Source: a virus. Taken from it: DNA of 64,000 nt. Made by a program: the position numbers and the translations under genes. This document shows positions 37,448 to 47,083 of the stretch, in pieces. Each line of letters starts with the position of its first letter. Position 1 is the first letter of the stretch. The notes beneath the pieces are model-generated. The model worked only from the letters and a program-made list of their open reading frames with translations, was not told where the DNA came from and did not search any database. The stretch spans positions 43,437-107,436 of the IMG/VR virus record IMGVR_UViG_3300032087_005453. One strand, written 5' to 3'.

Positions 37448-37978
37448 CTAACTGCTGTTTAAGTGAGGTAGCTCACATCTAGGTATTTGACATTTATCAC
37501 ATATTTCATGCCATCTATTTGGTAAATCTTCAAAATTGTACACCTCTACACCAAGATCTTCACCGTAGAGTCCTTGTGTGAAAAACTGCGTAGTGTGATC
37601 CATCCAGTTGTCTTCAAAGAATTTCATGTGGTCTTCAATCGCTAAAAAGTCTTTTATCTCATCTGCTACCGGCTCCAGAATCTTATTCTGGTCTTTTTTT
37701 AATTTTTGAACCCAATTATTCATACTTGTGAATCTATCTTGTATAGGTCTATGAACAGCAAACCTGTATATGTCGTTCCATTCTCTAATGTAGCCTTTCA
37801 GTACTGCGGCTGTCTGATGACCTTGGCATCTTTCAAATTCTCTGACAAACATGGGTACTGTGCTAACCAGAGAGGGTATGCCGTGACCAACACAAGTGGA
37901 TGCAATGGCATTTTTTATAGAGTTTCCTCCAGTTCTTGGTATATGTATAAAAACAGCTCTTTTGGGTAAATATATCAT
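37448..37978 (-). CDS. Sulfotransferase-like protein
   Basis: A 176-residue protein. The N-terminal VFIHIPRTGGNSIKNAI is the 5'-phosphosulfate-binding loop of carbohydrate sulfotransferases that use PAPS. The later RFAVHRPIQDRFTSMNNW fits the 3'-phosphate-binding region (R-P...R--S). It is shorter than typical family members (about 250-300 residues). It could sulfate a surface sugar of the host or virion. ATG 37978 overlaps the stop of the methyltransferase gene (ATGA) and has GAGG upstream; an earlier ATG at 37990 is less likely. Confidence 0.7.
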   Translation of the reverse strand: MIYLPKRAVFIHIPRTGGNSIKNAIASTCVGHGIPSLVSTVPMFVREFERCQGHQTAAVLKGYIREWNDIYRFAVHRPIQDRFTSMNNWVQKLKKDQNKILEPVADEIKDFLAIEDHMKFFEDNWMDHTTQFFTQGLYGEDLGVEVYNFEDLPNRWHEICDKCQIPRCELPHLNSS

Positions 37979-38535
37979 AGTACCTCGCATATATAACTTG
38001 GGTATTTTTCTATGCTAATACCTACCATTTTGATTTTACCAGCTTGAATATGTTCATTAACAGCTCTTATTACACCGGCTTTCCAAACCTGACAATTGGT
38101 AACATAGTCATGACCCATTATAAAACCGCCCTTTTTAACTTTATACAAAGCGTTCTCTAATTCTATGGAGACAGACTTGTAGTCATGACATGCGTCTATG
38201 TATATCCAGTCTAGGTAGTCATTCTCTAGACCATATAAAAAGTTGCCACCATATTCTCTGTGCAACTCTACTGTTCCTTGCTCTATCTCTCTTTTGAATA
38301 ACCTGCCCACCAACTCCCTGTGGTCATCCTCCCAGAGACACGGGTACTCAATTAGGCAAGCATTGGGGTGTCTTTCTCTCCATATGTCACATAGATGTAG
38401 TTTTTTTGGCTTAGTTATATGATACAAAGATATTGCATTGACACCCTTACAGACTCCAATCTCAGCACCTATACCATCTTTAGGTACGTCTAGGTACATT
38501 TCATTTGATGTTTCGTATTCTTTTATTTTATCCAT
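37975..38535 (-). CDS. SAM-dependent methyltransferase-like protein
   Basis: A 186-residue class I methyltransferase fold: IGAEIGVCKGVNAISLY matches motif I (ExGxxxG), KLHLCDIW the second strand, and DWIYIDACHDYKSV the conserved acidic motif of Methyltransf_24-type proteins, with GGFIMGHDY afterwards. It probably methylates a sugar or small molecule. It is placed between a phosphoribosyltransferase-HAD protein and a sulfotransferase, with overlaps at both ends (38528-38535 and 37975-37978), so the three act as one unit. Confidence 0.75.
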   Translation of the reverse strand: MDKIKEYETSNEMYLDVPKDGIGAEIGVCKGVNAISLYHITKPKKLHLCDIWRERHPNACLIEYPCLWEDDHRELVGRLFKREIEQGTVELHREYGGNFLYGLENDYLDWIYIDACHDYKSVSIELENALYKVKKGGFIMGHDYVTNCQVWKAGVIRAVNEHIQAGKIKMVGISIEKYPSYICEVL

Positions 38536-39544
38536 ATCGTTCCTCCGGGCAGATTACAAGTTTGCCACTTTTCCTTCTAATTTTAATGGCCTCTGATATT
38601 TCGCTCTCTATGAAAAAATGGGCGTTAGACTCAGAAAATATTCTAGCTTTAAATGTAGAAACTTCTTCTACATGATTCTTGTTTCTTTCTTCTTCCATTT
38701 CAGTCGGAAACATTTTTAAAAAACCATATTTTATATTGTATCTATCTAACCATTCTTCTGTTATATCTCTATATTTTTCTAACCTACCTGTTACGATTCC
38801 CGCACAATGTGTTTTGGGTATTCTGTGAGGAAATGGTTTTACGTTTTTAATAAAGTCAATATATCTTGATTCGTCTTCACACACGTCTATAGGAACATTC
38901 GGAGAGAATATACCATCAAAATCCAATAATGCTTTCTCTATATAAGTACAGTTAAAAAGATTCCATTCCAGCAAGTGTGGTGGAGACAATTCTCTAGCAA
39001 AAAAATCTGGTTTGTGCTCACAGTCTGGTTTAAAATAAACTGTAGCAAAATAAACATCTTCTAGTAGTCTAGATTTAATGTTCTTCATTGCTGTACCAGC
39101 ATACATCGTATCATCCACGACCAAGATTCTACCCTCTCTGTCGTCAAAGTCTTTCATTCTGATCCCACCAAAACCGGTAGCACCAGATAAAATCTTGGCA
39201 TTATTATTTTCATCTAGGTAGTAGAGCGGTAGATTTAACCACATGGCAATCATACTTGCTGGTAACATACCCGAACGAGGCACGCCAAGAACACCTCTTA
39301 ATTTAAGATTATGTACTTGTGGTAATAATAAATTTTTACAGTCCTCTATCATCTTTGCATTGGTAATATATTCTCCGGCAAGATAAGATTGTCTGCGTTC
39401 GTGTTTCTTGTCGCAATCTATCTTGTACTTTTTCCTTTCTTCAGCGGTAGCATTTTGACACCATTGCCAATTAGGAGGACTTGCTGTCATCTCTTGGTTA
39501 TAGTATTTACAATATCCATGTTTTTCACAAATGCATTTTTCCAT
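38528..39544 (-). CDS. Phosphoribosyltransferase-HAD fusion with N-terminal Cys module
   Basis: A 338-residue protein in three parts. Residues 1-30 hold a Cys module (CICEKHGYC...WQWC) related to those in the 8561 and 9474 genes. Residues 60-190 are a type I phosphoribosyltransferase with the PRPP motif ILVVDDTMYAGTAM. Residues 205-338 look like a HAD hydrolase, starting with LLDFDGIF, and containing GIVTGRLEKY. Such a pair could make or break a phosphoribosyl compound and remove a phosphate. The substrate is unknown. Adjacent sulfotransferase and methyltransferase genes suggest modification of a small molecule or glycan. Confidence 0.72.
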   Translation of the reverse strand: MEKCICEKHGYCKYYNQEMTASPPNWQWCQNATAEERKKYKIDCDKKHERRQSYLAGEYITNAKMIEDCKNLLLPQVHNLKLRGVLGVPRSGMLPASMIAMWLNLPLYYLDENNNAKILSGATGFGGIRMKDFDDREGRILVVDDTMYAGTAMKNIKSRLLEDVYFATVYFKPDCEHKPDFFARELSPPHLLEWNLFNCTYIEKALLDFDGIFSPNVPIDVCEDESRYIDFIKNVKPFPHRIPKTHCAGIVTGRLEKYRDITEEWLDRYNIKYGFLKMFPTEMEEERNKNHVEEVSTFKARIFSESNAHFFIESEISEAIKIRRKSGKLVICPEERYG

Positions 39545-39546
39545 AA

Positions 39547-39924
39547 TTAATCCACAAATAAAATAGAGGGGGCAGTTAGCCTACCAATTAAGTGTGGGGC
39601 TGTCTCAGGACTACCAGAAGATCCGCCCCCGGAATAAAGATCAGCGGGTGAGTCATCACCAAGTCCTCCCGTATCATATTCATATTTAATAGTCAGCTCA
39701 TTGGCTTCCTCGTCAACACTGGTAACAATATAGGTATATGTAGACAATATAGTACTTTCGGTTCCTGCACCAGCTTCGCGTGACTCTACAATTACCTTAT
39801 CGCCAATCCTAGCGTCGTATATGCTATCTATATAAGTTACAGTATAACTAGGTCCAGAACCAGTAACAGAGTCCACCGACACAGAAGATATGACTGTATA
39901 ATATGGCTGAAAAGAGTTAGACAT
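39547..39924 (-). CDS. Small fibre-associated protein
   Basis: A 125-residue beta-rich protein (SYTVTYIDSIYDARIGDKVIV) with a Gly/Ser-rich stretch GGGSSGS near the C-terminus. Its start overlaps the stop of the large fibre (TAATG), so it is made along with it and may be a fibre chaperone, tip or attachment partner. No family is recognised. Confidence 0.55.
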   Translation of the reverse strand: MSNSFQPYYTVISSVSVDSVTGSGPSYTVTYIDSIYDARIGDKVIVESREAGAGTESTILSTYTYIVTSVDEEANELTIKYEYDTGGLGDDSPADLYSGGGSSGSPETAPHLIGRLTAPSILFVD

Positions 39925-42900
39925 TATAAGTTGTATCCTACTACGAAACCGTCATAATTATTAGCAGAGGTGCAGATAAATCCGAACACATCCGTTTTAT
40001 TAGGAGTGGTTGTTAATGTTGGCGTAACACCTCCGGCCCATTTGATTGTATTAAACCAAGTCACAGTTCTGCTACCCGTTCCGTCTTGGGTAAGTCTAAT
40101 AATAAATTTTTGTCCAGCATCAGAATTTGAAAGAGCTAGAGTTCTATTTCCACCAAGAACAACAGTATGTGTGTTTGCTTCGTCTAGATCAAACGTAACG
40201 GTGGCACCATCCGTATTAGATTGTATTGGTGTTTTTATAGCTTTAGAAAATGTAGACCTTTGTGACATTGTAACTTCACCGTCACTAGCAATTGCTATAG
40301 CATCTGTGTCACTAGCAGAACCAATGTTTCCGGCATCTCCAACTATGAGATTAGCCATAGTAACGGTGCCAGTAGTTGTGTCATCAGCATTATTGACTAA
40401 GAAGGCATCGTCTACATTAACTGTAAGAGTATCCCCAGCCATTGCGGTGGTTGCGTTTGTGCCTCCAGCAATAGTAAGCGTGTCTCCGGGCGTTATACCT
40501 GTAGAACCACTATCTCCAGCAACCGTTGTGTCAGAAACAACAAAGTCTAGCGTTCCATCGCCGTCTTGATAAGTTACAGAAATACCAGTTTCAGTATTTC
40601 CTGTGACCATACCTCCAACAAAGTCTTCAACCTGTTCTTCGGTAAGTTGAGTGTTTGTGTCTGTAGCCGCAATCGTTATGGTATCGGTACTAGCGTTAGT
40701 TGTAATAGTTACGTTTGAACCGGCAGCAAAAGTCAAAGTATCGGTAGTAGTATCCGCTACAACATCTGATTGTCCAGCAACCGATATAGTCTTAAACGAA
40801 AACTCATTAGCCTCTCCACCACCACCACCACCGTTTACACCTGATCCATTGAAATATAAAACCCCACCAACATTGTACAAAGTATTAGTAGTAGAAGCTG
40901 GCGTTAAACTAGGAATAGTAACACCGCTGACAACAGTAATAGAGCCGCTTACAGAAACATCACCATTAACTGTTACGCCAGTAGCCGTTATAGTACCATC
41001 TACAGCAAGATGATCATGAACGCCTAAAGTATCAGCGGCAGCTCGATAAATGTATGTGTTTAAGGCTGCACCTTTTGTAGAGGTTGACTTAAATCCTATT
41101 TTTCCATCCTGCATCGCCGCAATGAGACCGGTTTTAGGATATATATCCAAATACCGACTATCATGCGTCATATGCATTAAAGCACAGCGATTAAATTCAA
41201 ATACACCATTACTATTGGTTGCTGTATTCTCTAAATACGGTAAATCACTAATAGATAAGTCATTTGAACTTCCAAAATAAAATCTATCAGCTTGTACGTA
41301 CCCACTAGAATAGATATTGCCTTCTGAATCAACATGAGCTAATCCACTACCGGTAGCATCTTGCCATTCTTGAAGATTAGCACTTTGTGCGGCAGCACCT
41401 TTAATTGTAATGCCAGCATCTGTTGCGGTTAATATCTTGACGCCTAATTGACCGTCCAAGTCAGCATTGCCACCACCAAATATAGACTTCTCTTCAACAG
41501 AATCCATAAAGAAGATTGGATTGGTTGACCCTGCATCTGGATAAAACACAAAGTCCATATCCTGATAAGACGGATTGAACTTTAATGCTCCGGTATCTCT
41601 TTTGGAGATTACATTTTCTCCAAGTATTTGAAGACCGCCTTCTGGTGCTCCATTACTTAAATACAGGTTGACGGTTTGAGATCCGGTAGTGTTTGAAACT
41701 CCTATATTTGATCCTGTACTACTATTTGCGTGTGTTACATATAGGTAAGTAGTAGAGGCTCCTTCATTGATATTGCTAATTATTCCATAGCTTGTACTTT
41801 CAGTAGCAAATCCTCCAGCTACAATTATATCGCCACTTGTTGTAAAGTTAGAAGTAGCCACGCTACCTCGCCCAATCACTGTTTCAAGGGTATCACTTTC
41901 TGCCGTCAAGTATCCAGAATCATTGTTAAGAAGACTAATATTGTCTCCAGATTGGATAACGGTAGCATCTATGTTGAATTCAGTACCGTCTAAAGATAAT
42001 CCAGTTCCGGCAGTATATGTAGTGTCTGTGTTTACCACAGTTTCCGTGGCGGTAGCGATTCCAGTAACGTGACCATTGCTGTCCAGAATAATGTCCTGGA
42101 TGTATGTCCGCCCAGAGTTATCTGAGGACGAAGCGGCAGAAATAGCTGGGTGTGCGGTCAGGTAGCCAGCATCGTTCGTTAAAATAGAGACATTGTCTCC
42201 AGACTGAACAACTGTGTTATCTACGTTGAATTCTGTGCCGTCTAGCAGAAGGCCAGTTCCGGCAGTATATGTAGTGTCAGTAACTGTTTCCGTTGCCGTG
42301 GCAATACCTGTGACATGACCATTGGAATCCAAGATAATGTCTTGAATATATGTTCTACCACTATTGTCTGAAGATGAAGCAGCACTAATTGTTGGATGAG
42401 CTGTTAAATATCCAGAATCATTCGATAAAAGAGAGACATTGTCGCCGGATTGGATAACAGTCTCGTCAACATTAAATTCAGTACCGTCAAGAGACAATCC
42501 CGTCCCTGCGGTATATGTGGTATCCGTAACTGTTTCAGTAGCTGTGGCAATACCCGTGACATGGCCGTTGGAGTCCAGAATAATATCCTGAATATAGGTT
42601 CTTCCAGAATTATCACTACTACCCGCCGCAGAAATTACAGGGTGTGCCGTAAGATACCCAGCGTCATTTACTGCTTTAGGTGTTAAAGCTTTATCTTGAT
42701 CTGAATTAATCGTGTTGGTCAGAATAGTAATACCAGACGCGGCAGTAGTTGCCGTCAAAGCGTTGAGAGTGACATCTCCGGTTACTCCACCACCAGATAA
42801 CCCACTTCCAGCATTTACGGCAGTAATATCACCACCGCCACCGCCACCGCCACCACTCCAAGGAACATTAACAACAAGATTGTCGCTAGCATCTACTTGA

Positions 42901-44777
42901 ACAGCATATGTTCTACTTGCTGTTGACGTTACACTTTCGGGAGCAGTTGTTTGAGTTGTAGCATTGACATTGGCATCAAATGTTGTACCGTTTAAAGTTA
43001 TACCAGTTCCAGCAGTATATGTAGTATCCGTAACTGTCTCCGTTGCCGTAGCAATACCAGTGACGTGACCATTAGAGTCCAAGATGATGTCCTGGATGTA
43101 TGTTCTACCACTATTGTCTGAAGACGAGGCGGCGGAAATAACCGGGTGTGCTGTTAGATAGCCAGCATCATTCGATAAAAAGGAGACATTATCACCAGAC
43201 TGAATAACAGTCTCGTCAATATTAAATTCAGTACCAGCGAGAGACAGTCCCGTCCCTGCGGTATATGTCGTATCTGTATTTACCACAGTTTCCGTGGCAA
43301 CCGCTATTCCGGTAACGTGCCCGTTGCTGTCCAGAATAATGTCCTGGATATAAGTACGACCAGAATTATCACTACTGCTAGCGGCAGAAATGACGGGGTG
43401 TACCGTTAAATACCCGGCATCATTGGCAAAATTACTTACATTATCACCAGAAACCTGAACTTCACTACCATTTATCAGCAGTGTTTGATTTCCACTATCA
43501 TACACAAAATTGCTAGTGGTTTGCATACCGCCAGCACTTGTGTCGGCAACGCTAGTAACAAAAGGAACCCCACTTACCGTAACAGCGGCTTCGGATTTCA
43601 GATCGCCGCCACCTAATTTTGTATTACCAACTTGTACTAAAACCATTCCATTATTTGGATGACTAATAATAACATGTCCAACTGTTACTTTGTAATTAGG
43701 TATTGTTGGAGCTGTTTCAGTAAAGGCACCGGATGTAGAAGCGTCAAGAAATATTTCAGCCCCTTCTGTTATGCCCGAAGTAGCTATACCTCTAACCAAA
43801 CCATAGGTTGTAACATATCCAAAGGAATTATCTTCAATATCATGTGTAGCTAAACCAATTATTTGAGCATTTGCATTTGAATCAGCAATGGCTAAGCAGA
43901 CAGTTGGTGCTTGACCTTGTGATCCATTGATTTTTACAACTTGACCGTTTGTAATGGTGCTACCAGTATTATTTCTTACTCTTAAAAATTCCTCTTGACC
44001 AAGTTGTAATGTTACGTCAGCTTCATCGTTGTATAAACTTAAAGTATGATTGTCTGAGTCATAAAACACAAGCCCTTCTGAATGTGCGGGCTGATCTCCA
44101 TTGGCAATTAAAGTAAAATCTAATATATCAAAAATGCCAGTAGTAGCAGTAATATTTCCGCTAGTGGTGATAGAATTTGTTGTGTTAGATCCGCGATCTG
44201 TTACTGTTTGTAAAGTATCACTTTCTGATGTAAGATATCCGGCGTCATTATTTAATAAGCTTATATTATCGCCAGACTGTACAACTGGGTCCGTGACATT
44301 AAATTCAGCTCCATCTAGAACGAGACCTGTTCCAGCGGTATATGTTAAACCTCCAATAGCAGACCCATTAAAGTAGAGAGATCCTCCTATGTTATACAAA
44401 GTATTAGAAGTTGAAGAAGGACTTCCAGTTGCCAGTATAACCCCAGAAGATCCAGCAACTACTTGATCATTTTCATCTTTATAGACAGACTTTTCTGATG
44501 GATATGCTATAAAGACATTGGAATTTCCAGATAAGCTGATCTTTGATCCGCCACTGCTACTGGATAAAACTGTATCTCTTGATAGACTATCAGAGCCATA
44601 TGTTCCAATACCAACTTCCCATCTTGGAGAGTTTTCTATTGTGTAAAATGTTTTTTGCCCGCTAGAAAGAACATTAGAAAATGCCTGAAAACCAGTTGCT
44701 GCACCGGCTAGCGTAACTGTTCCACTACCACTGGTTATACTGGTTTCTTTTACTCTGTTGTGTAAGAAAATCGTCAT
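39924..44777 (-). CDS. Large repeat-containing tail fibre
   Basis: A 1617-residue fibre. The N-terminus (MTIFLHNRVKETS, TFYTIENSPRWEVGIGTY) is like the virion-binding part of many environmental phage fibres. The middle has five long repeats containing HPVISAASSSDNSGRTYIQD and LDSNGHVTGI, linked by YTAGTGLSLDG and IQSGDNVSLLSND. Two polyglycine hinges occur. The C-terminus (VVLGGNRTLALSNSDAGQKF, then a Trp-rich end) is a common fibre tip domain. It is preceded by a strong terminator after the capsid gene, so it should have separate expression. Confidence 0.85.
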   Translation of the reverse strand: MTIFLHNRVKETSITSGSGTVTLAGAATGFQAFSNVLSSGQKTFYTIENSPRWEVGIGTYGSDSLSRDTVLSSSSGGSKISLSGNSNVFIAYPSEKSVYKDENDQVVAGSSGVILATGSPSSTSNTLYNIGGSLYFNGSAIGGLTYTAGTGLVLDGAEFNVTDPVVQSGDNISLLNNDAGYLTSESDTLQTVTDRGSNTTNSITTSGNITATTGIFDILDFTLIANGDQPAHSEGLVFYDSDNHTLSLYNDEADVTLQLGQEEFLRVRNNTGSTITNGQVVKINGSQGQAPTVCLAIADSNANAQIIGLATHDIEDNSFGYVTTYGLVRGIATSGITEGAEIFLDASTSGAFTETAPTIPNYKVTVGHVIISHPNNGMVLVQVGNTKLGGGDLKSEAAVTVSGVPFVTSVADTSAGGMQTTSNFVYDSGNQTLLINGSEVQVSGDNVSNFANDAGYLTVHPVISAASSSDNSGRTYIQDIILDSNGHVTGIAVATETVVNTDTTYTAGTGLSLAGTEFNIDETVIQSGDNVSFLSNDAGYLTAHPVISAASSSDNSGRTYIQDIILDSNGHVTGIATATETVTDTTYTAGTGITLNGTTFDANVNATTQTTAPESVTSTASRTYAVQVDASDNLVVNVPWSGGGGGGGGDITAVNAGSGLSGGGVTGDVTLNALTATTAASGITILTNTINSDQDKALTPKAVNDAGYLTAHPVISAAGSSDNSGRTYIQDIILDSNGHVTGIATATETVTDTTYTAGTGLSLDGTEFNVDETVIQSGDNVSLLSNDSGYLTAHPTISAASSSDNSGRTYIQDIILDSNGHVTGIATATETVTDTTYTAGTGLLLDGTEFNVDNTVVQSGDNVSILTNDAGYLTAHPAISAASSSDNSGRTYIQDIILDSNGHVTGIATATETVVNTDTTYTAGTGLSLDGTEFNIDATVIQSGDNISLLNNDSGYLTAESDTLETVIGRGSVATSNFTTSGDIIVAGGFATESTSYGIISNINEGASTTYLYVTHANSSTGSNIGVSNTTGSQTVNLYLSNGAPEGGLQILGENVISKRDTGALKFNPSYQDMDFVFYPDAGSTNPIFFMDSVEEKSIFGGGNADLDGQLGVKILTATDAGITIKGAAAQSANLQEWQDATGSGLAHVDSEGNIYSSGYVQADRFYFGSSNDLSISDLPYLENTATNSNGVFEFNRCALMHMTHDSRYLDIYPKTGLIAAMQDGKIGFKSTSTKGAALNTYIYRAAADTLGVHDHLAVDGTITATGVTVNGDVSVSGSITVVSGVTIPSLTPASTTNTLYNVGGVLYFNGSGVNGGGGGGEANEFSFKTISVAGQSDVVADTTTDTLTFAAGSNVTITTNASTDTITIAATDTNTQLTEEQVEDFVGGMVTGNTETGISVTYQDGDGTLDFVVSDTTVAGDSGSTGITPGDTLTIAGGTNATTAMAGDTLTVNVDDAFLVNNADDTTTGTVTMANLIVGDAGNIGSASDTDAIAIASDGEVTMSQRSTFSKAIKTPIQSNTDGATVTFDLDEANTHTVVLGGNRTLALSNSDAGQKFIIRLTQDGTGSRTVTWFNTIKWAGGVTPTLTTTPNKTDVFGFICTSANNYDGFVVGYNL
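41950..43440 (-). repeat. Five-copy long repeat within the fibre gene
   Basis: Five copies of a segment of roughly 245 bp are recognisable from the phrase around TCCAGAATAATGTCCTGGAT at about 42080, 42327, 42570, 43080 and 43329. The copies differ mostly at third positions, so they are old or under selection to avoid recombination. A spacer with a polyglycine hinge separates the third and fourth. Confidence 0.85.
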
Positions 44778-44846
44778 ATTTCATCCCGCATATTGTTTTT
44801 TGGGTTTTTTGGTCTTTAGTATATACTCCTTATGGAGACTTTCTTG

Positions 44847-44884
44847 TAAAAAAATAAAAAAGGGGAGTGGAAAATCCACCCCCC
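44847..44884 (-). terminator. Intrinsic terminator after the capsid gene
   Basis: On the - strand a GC-rich stem (GGGG and GTGGA paired with TCCAC and CCCC, loop of three) is followed directly by TTTTTTATTTTTTT. This is the clearest factor-independent terminator in the window. It would end the capsid transcript and isolate the fibre gene at 44777. Confidence 0.9.
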
Positions 44885-44910
44885 TCTCTACACTAGCTCT
44901 AATATAGTTC

Positions 44911-45921
44911 TTAGAAGCTACCCAGCAGAACACGACGATTATCCAGAACGCCAAATCCAACTTCAGCGAAACCGTACAGACCGGATCGTTGCTGACGATG
45001 AAGACCTGGATCTTCGAAAATAGTAACTTCTTGCTTGACTGGCATAACGAAGCTGTCGTTAGCAGACAGGTCAAGACCAACAACAAGTTCAACATCAGAA
45101 CTTGGACCAAAAGTACCACTCAGGCTATCTGTGTAGTAAGTTTGGTATTCTTGACCTTCGCCCAGTTCATCAAGAGCATGGATATTAACACCAAATACTC
45201 TTGAAACAGCACCAGCACCATCACCAGCAACATAGATTTCTCTACGACTGGTTTCGTCAAGCTGATCAATGCCCCAGTTTCTCATGTCTTCAACACCTTC
45301 TGGAGACATGTAAAGATCTGTAAGAGCACCACGCTTAACTGACGCACTGTTACCACCAGCATTACGACGCATTACAACCTTCAGCAGGCTAACAAGACGC
45401 TTGGTGAATTGACCAGCAGCAGCATCGGCATCGTAAACAAGAATGTTACGGTCAACACCCGCAGCAAGCAGTGTGTGCCACCCATCATCATTCATCTTCT
45501 TAACGAAACCGGCTTCAAGAACCTGAGTCGCACGGGCTACAACATCCCAGCGAGCTTCACGAGCATAACGAAGCAGCCAATCAATTGCGTTAGCAACTGT
45601 GTAGGTTGGAACCATCACATAGTCGCCCTCAACGGTACGCTCAGGAATACGACCGTGAGCAGGAGCAACATATGCGACGTGATCATTTTCCTCACCAGGA
45701 GAAAGAAGATCAAGTGGGAACTCAGTAGAGCTACCGGCTGGCATGGCAATTCTTTCATAAATGCTACCAGCAATATCTCCGACAAGAATACCTTCGCGGA
45801 GTGGAAGTTCGATGGCTTTGGCTAGTTCAGCCATAGCAGCACCTCTAATATTGCTATCATCAGAAGAAGTTCTGTGAAGCAATTCGATAAAATCTTCATC
45901 AGGTTTTGTTAAATATGACAT
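44911..45921 (-). CDS. Major capsid protein, HK97-type
   Basis: A 336-residue protein between the decoration protein and a strong terminator, in the canonical portal-protease/scaffold-decoration-capsid order. Segments such as VPTYTVANAIDWLLRYARE, TLLAAGVDRNILVYDADAA, GALTDLYMSPEGVEDMRNW and FGVNIHALDELGEGQEYQTYY fit the spine helix, axial domain and P-loop of HK97-fold capsids. GC content and codon use are less AT-biased than in neighbours, as expected for a highly expressed gene. GGAG precedes the start. Confidence 0.88.
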   Translation of the reverse strand: MSYLTKPDEDFIELLHRTSSDDSNIRGAAMAELAKAIELPLREGILVGDIAGSIYERIAMPAGSSTEFPLDLLSPGEENDHVAYVAPAHGRIPERTVEGDYVMVPTYTVANAIDWLLRYAREARWDVVARATQVLEAGFVKKMNDDGWHTLLAAGVDRNILVYDADAAAGQFTKRLVSLLKVVMRRNAGGNSASVKRGALTDLYMSPEGVEDMRNWGIDQLDETSRREIYVAGDGAGAVSRVFGVNIHALDELGEGQEYQTYYTDSLSGTFGPSSDVELVVGLDLSANDSFVMPVKQEVTIFEDPGLHRQQRSGLYGFAEVGFGVLDNRRVLLGSF

Positions 45922-45951
45922 ATTATAGTTCTCCTATTTTTCTAGTCTTGA

Positions 45952-46404
45952 TTAAGGAAGGTTAATAGAAACTTTGGCGTAACCATCAGCATCCTTTGTA
46001 GAAAGGAAGCGACCAACGGCTGGAGCAGTACCATCTTGAGATCCAGAAATCTTACCAGAGTCTGCAAGATATGCAGTATCACCAGCAGATGGACTACCAC
46101 TAATTTGGTCAGTTACAACAAAACCTTTAGATAGAATAGTAACTTTACTACCCTGCTGAACTTCATCTTTGTGCCAGTTCAAGTGTTGACGAGTCTGATC
46201 GATATTAACAACATCGTTCAGAAGAACACCAAGAGCGACAGCACCAGAAGCTTCAGCGGCAACAGTGGCAACAGCAGAAGAGTTGTCCATCGCAGCACCA
46301 GAACCCTGAGTACTAACAGATACGACAACACCACGACTGGCTGTCTCATTCATAAAATAAGAAATGTCAGTGTCTAATTCGTGACGATCACCTTTAAGAG
46401 CCAT
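45952..46404 (-). CDS. Head decoration/stabilisation protein candidate
   Basis: A 150-residue protein before the capsid gene. It has the Ala/Gly/Ser-rich, beta-type sequence of capsid decoration proteins of the DUF2190-like kind: GVVVSVSTQGSGAA, GVLLNDVVNID, KVTILSKGFVVTDQI, GDTAYLADSGKIS and a final VGRFLSTKDADGYAKVSI. It should bind the outside of the capsid. Expression with the capsid gene supports this. Confidence 0.72.
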   Translation of the reverse strand: MALKGDRHELDTDISYFMNETASRGVVVSVSTQGSGAAMDNSSAVATVAAEASGAVALGVLLNDVVNIDQTRQHLNWHKDEVQQGSKVTILSKGFVVTDQISGSPSAGDTAYLADSGKISGSQDGTAPAVGRFLSTKDADGYAKVSINLP

Positions 46405-46417
46405 TTTTCACCTCTAC

Positions 46418-47083
46418 TTATTTAAGATTTTTAGTTGACTTTAAAACAGACTTACGAAGCCATTGAGCCGCAGACGCAATAGCTGTATTCTCTACTTCTT
46501 CTTCAGGATTAGCCAAAGTAGCTTCGGAAACTTCCTCTACTTCATCTAGCTCAGAGGCATCAGCTTCTTCTTCTTCTTCTTCAACAACCTCTTCTTCTTT
46601 TTCTTGTGCTTTTGGGGCAGGAGCAGGAGCGGGAGCAGGAGCAGGCTTGTCTTTGTCTGCCATCAAAGCAACAACAGATTCGAACATTTCGTCAGAAGCT
46701 TCGGCGAAGTCAACAAGAATAGAATCGATTTCTTCAGCAGCTTTGCCTTTTTCTTTCAGCATAGCGGCACGTTTCATAGCTTTCATTTCTTTCATCATGG
46801 CAGAGTACTTTTCTTTCATGCCTTTTAGTTCTTCCTCTTTTTTCTCCATGTCGTGCTTAAAAGCTTCAGCTTCTTTTTGCATCTTTTCCTTGTCACCATG
46901 CATAGTCGCAGCAGAATCTTCCAATTCTTTGACTTTGACTTCAAGATCAGCTTTTTCGCTAAGAAGAGACTCATTAGCTGAAGTAAGTTCAGCAATCTGA
47001 GACTCGAAATTTTCTGTGATTTCAGATTTAGCCGCCTCAAACTCAGCAGTTAAATCTTCAATCTGCTTGGTATTATCACTCAT
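46418..47083 (-). CDS. Nested in-frame scaffold protein
   Basis: Internal ATG 47083 (residue 269 of the fusion, MSDNTKQ) is preceded on the - strand by GGAG with nine bases between. Translation from it gives 221 residues comprising only the coiled coil, Pro-Ala linker and acidic tail. Lambda C/Nu3 and other phages use the same plan to make excess scaffold. That it is used is inferred from the ribosome site and the domain border. Confidence 0.65.
   Translation of the reverse strand: MSDNTKQIEDLTAEFEAAKSEITENFESQIAELTSANESLLSEKADLEVKVKELEDSAATMHGDKEKMQKEAEAFKHDMEKKEEELKGMKEKYSAMMKEMKAMKRAAMLKEKGKAAEEIDSILVDFAEASDEMFESVVALMADKDKPAPAPAPAPAPKAQEKEEEVVEEEEEEADASELDEVEEVSEATLANPEEEVENTAIASAAQWLRKSVLKSTKNLK

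Noticed and set aside
39970-41013. Open frames on the + strand opposite the fibre gene
   Set aside because: Low-complexity Val/Pro/Ser translations typical of the complement of a Thr/Gly/Asn-rich fibre; no ribosome sites.
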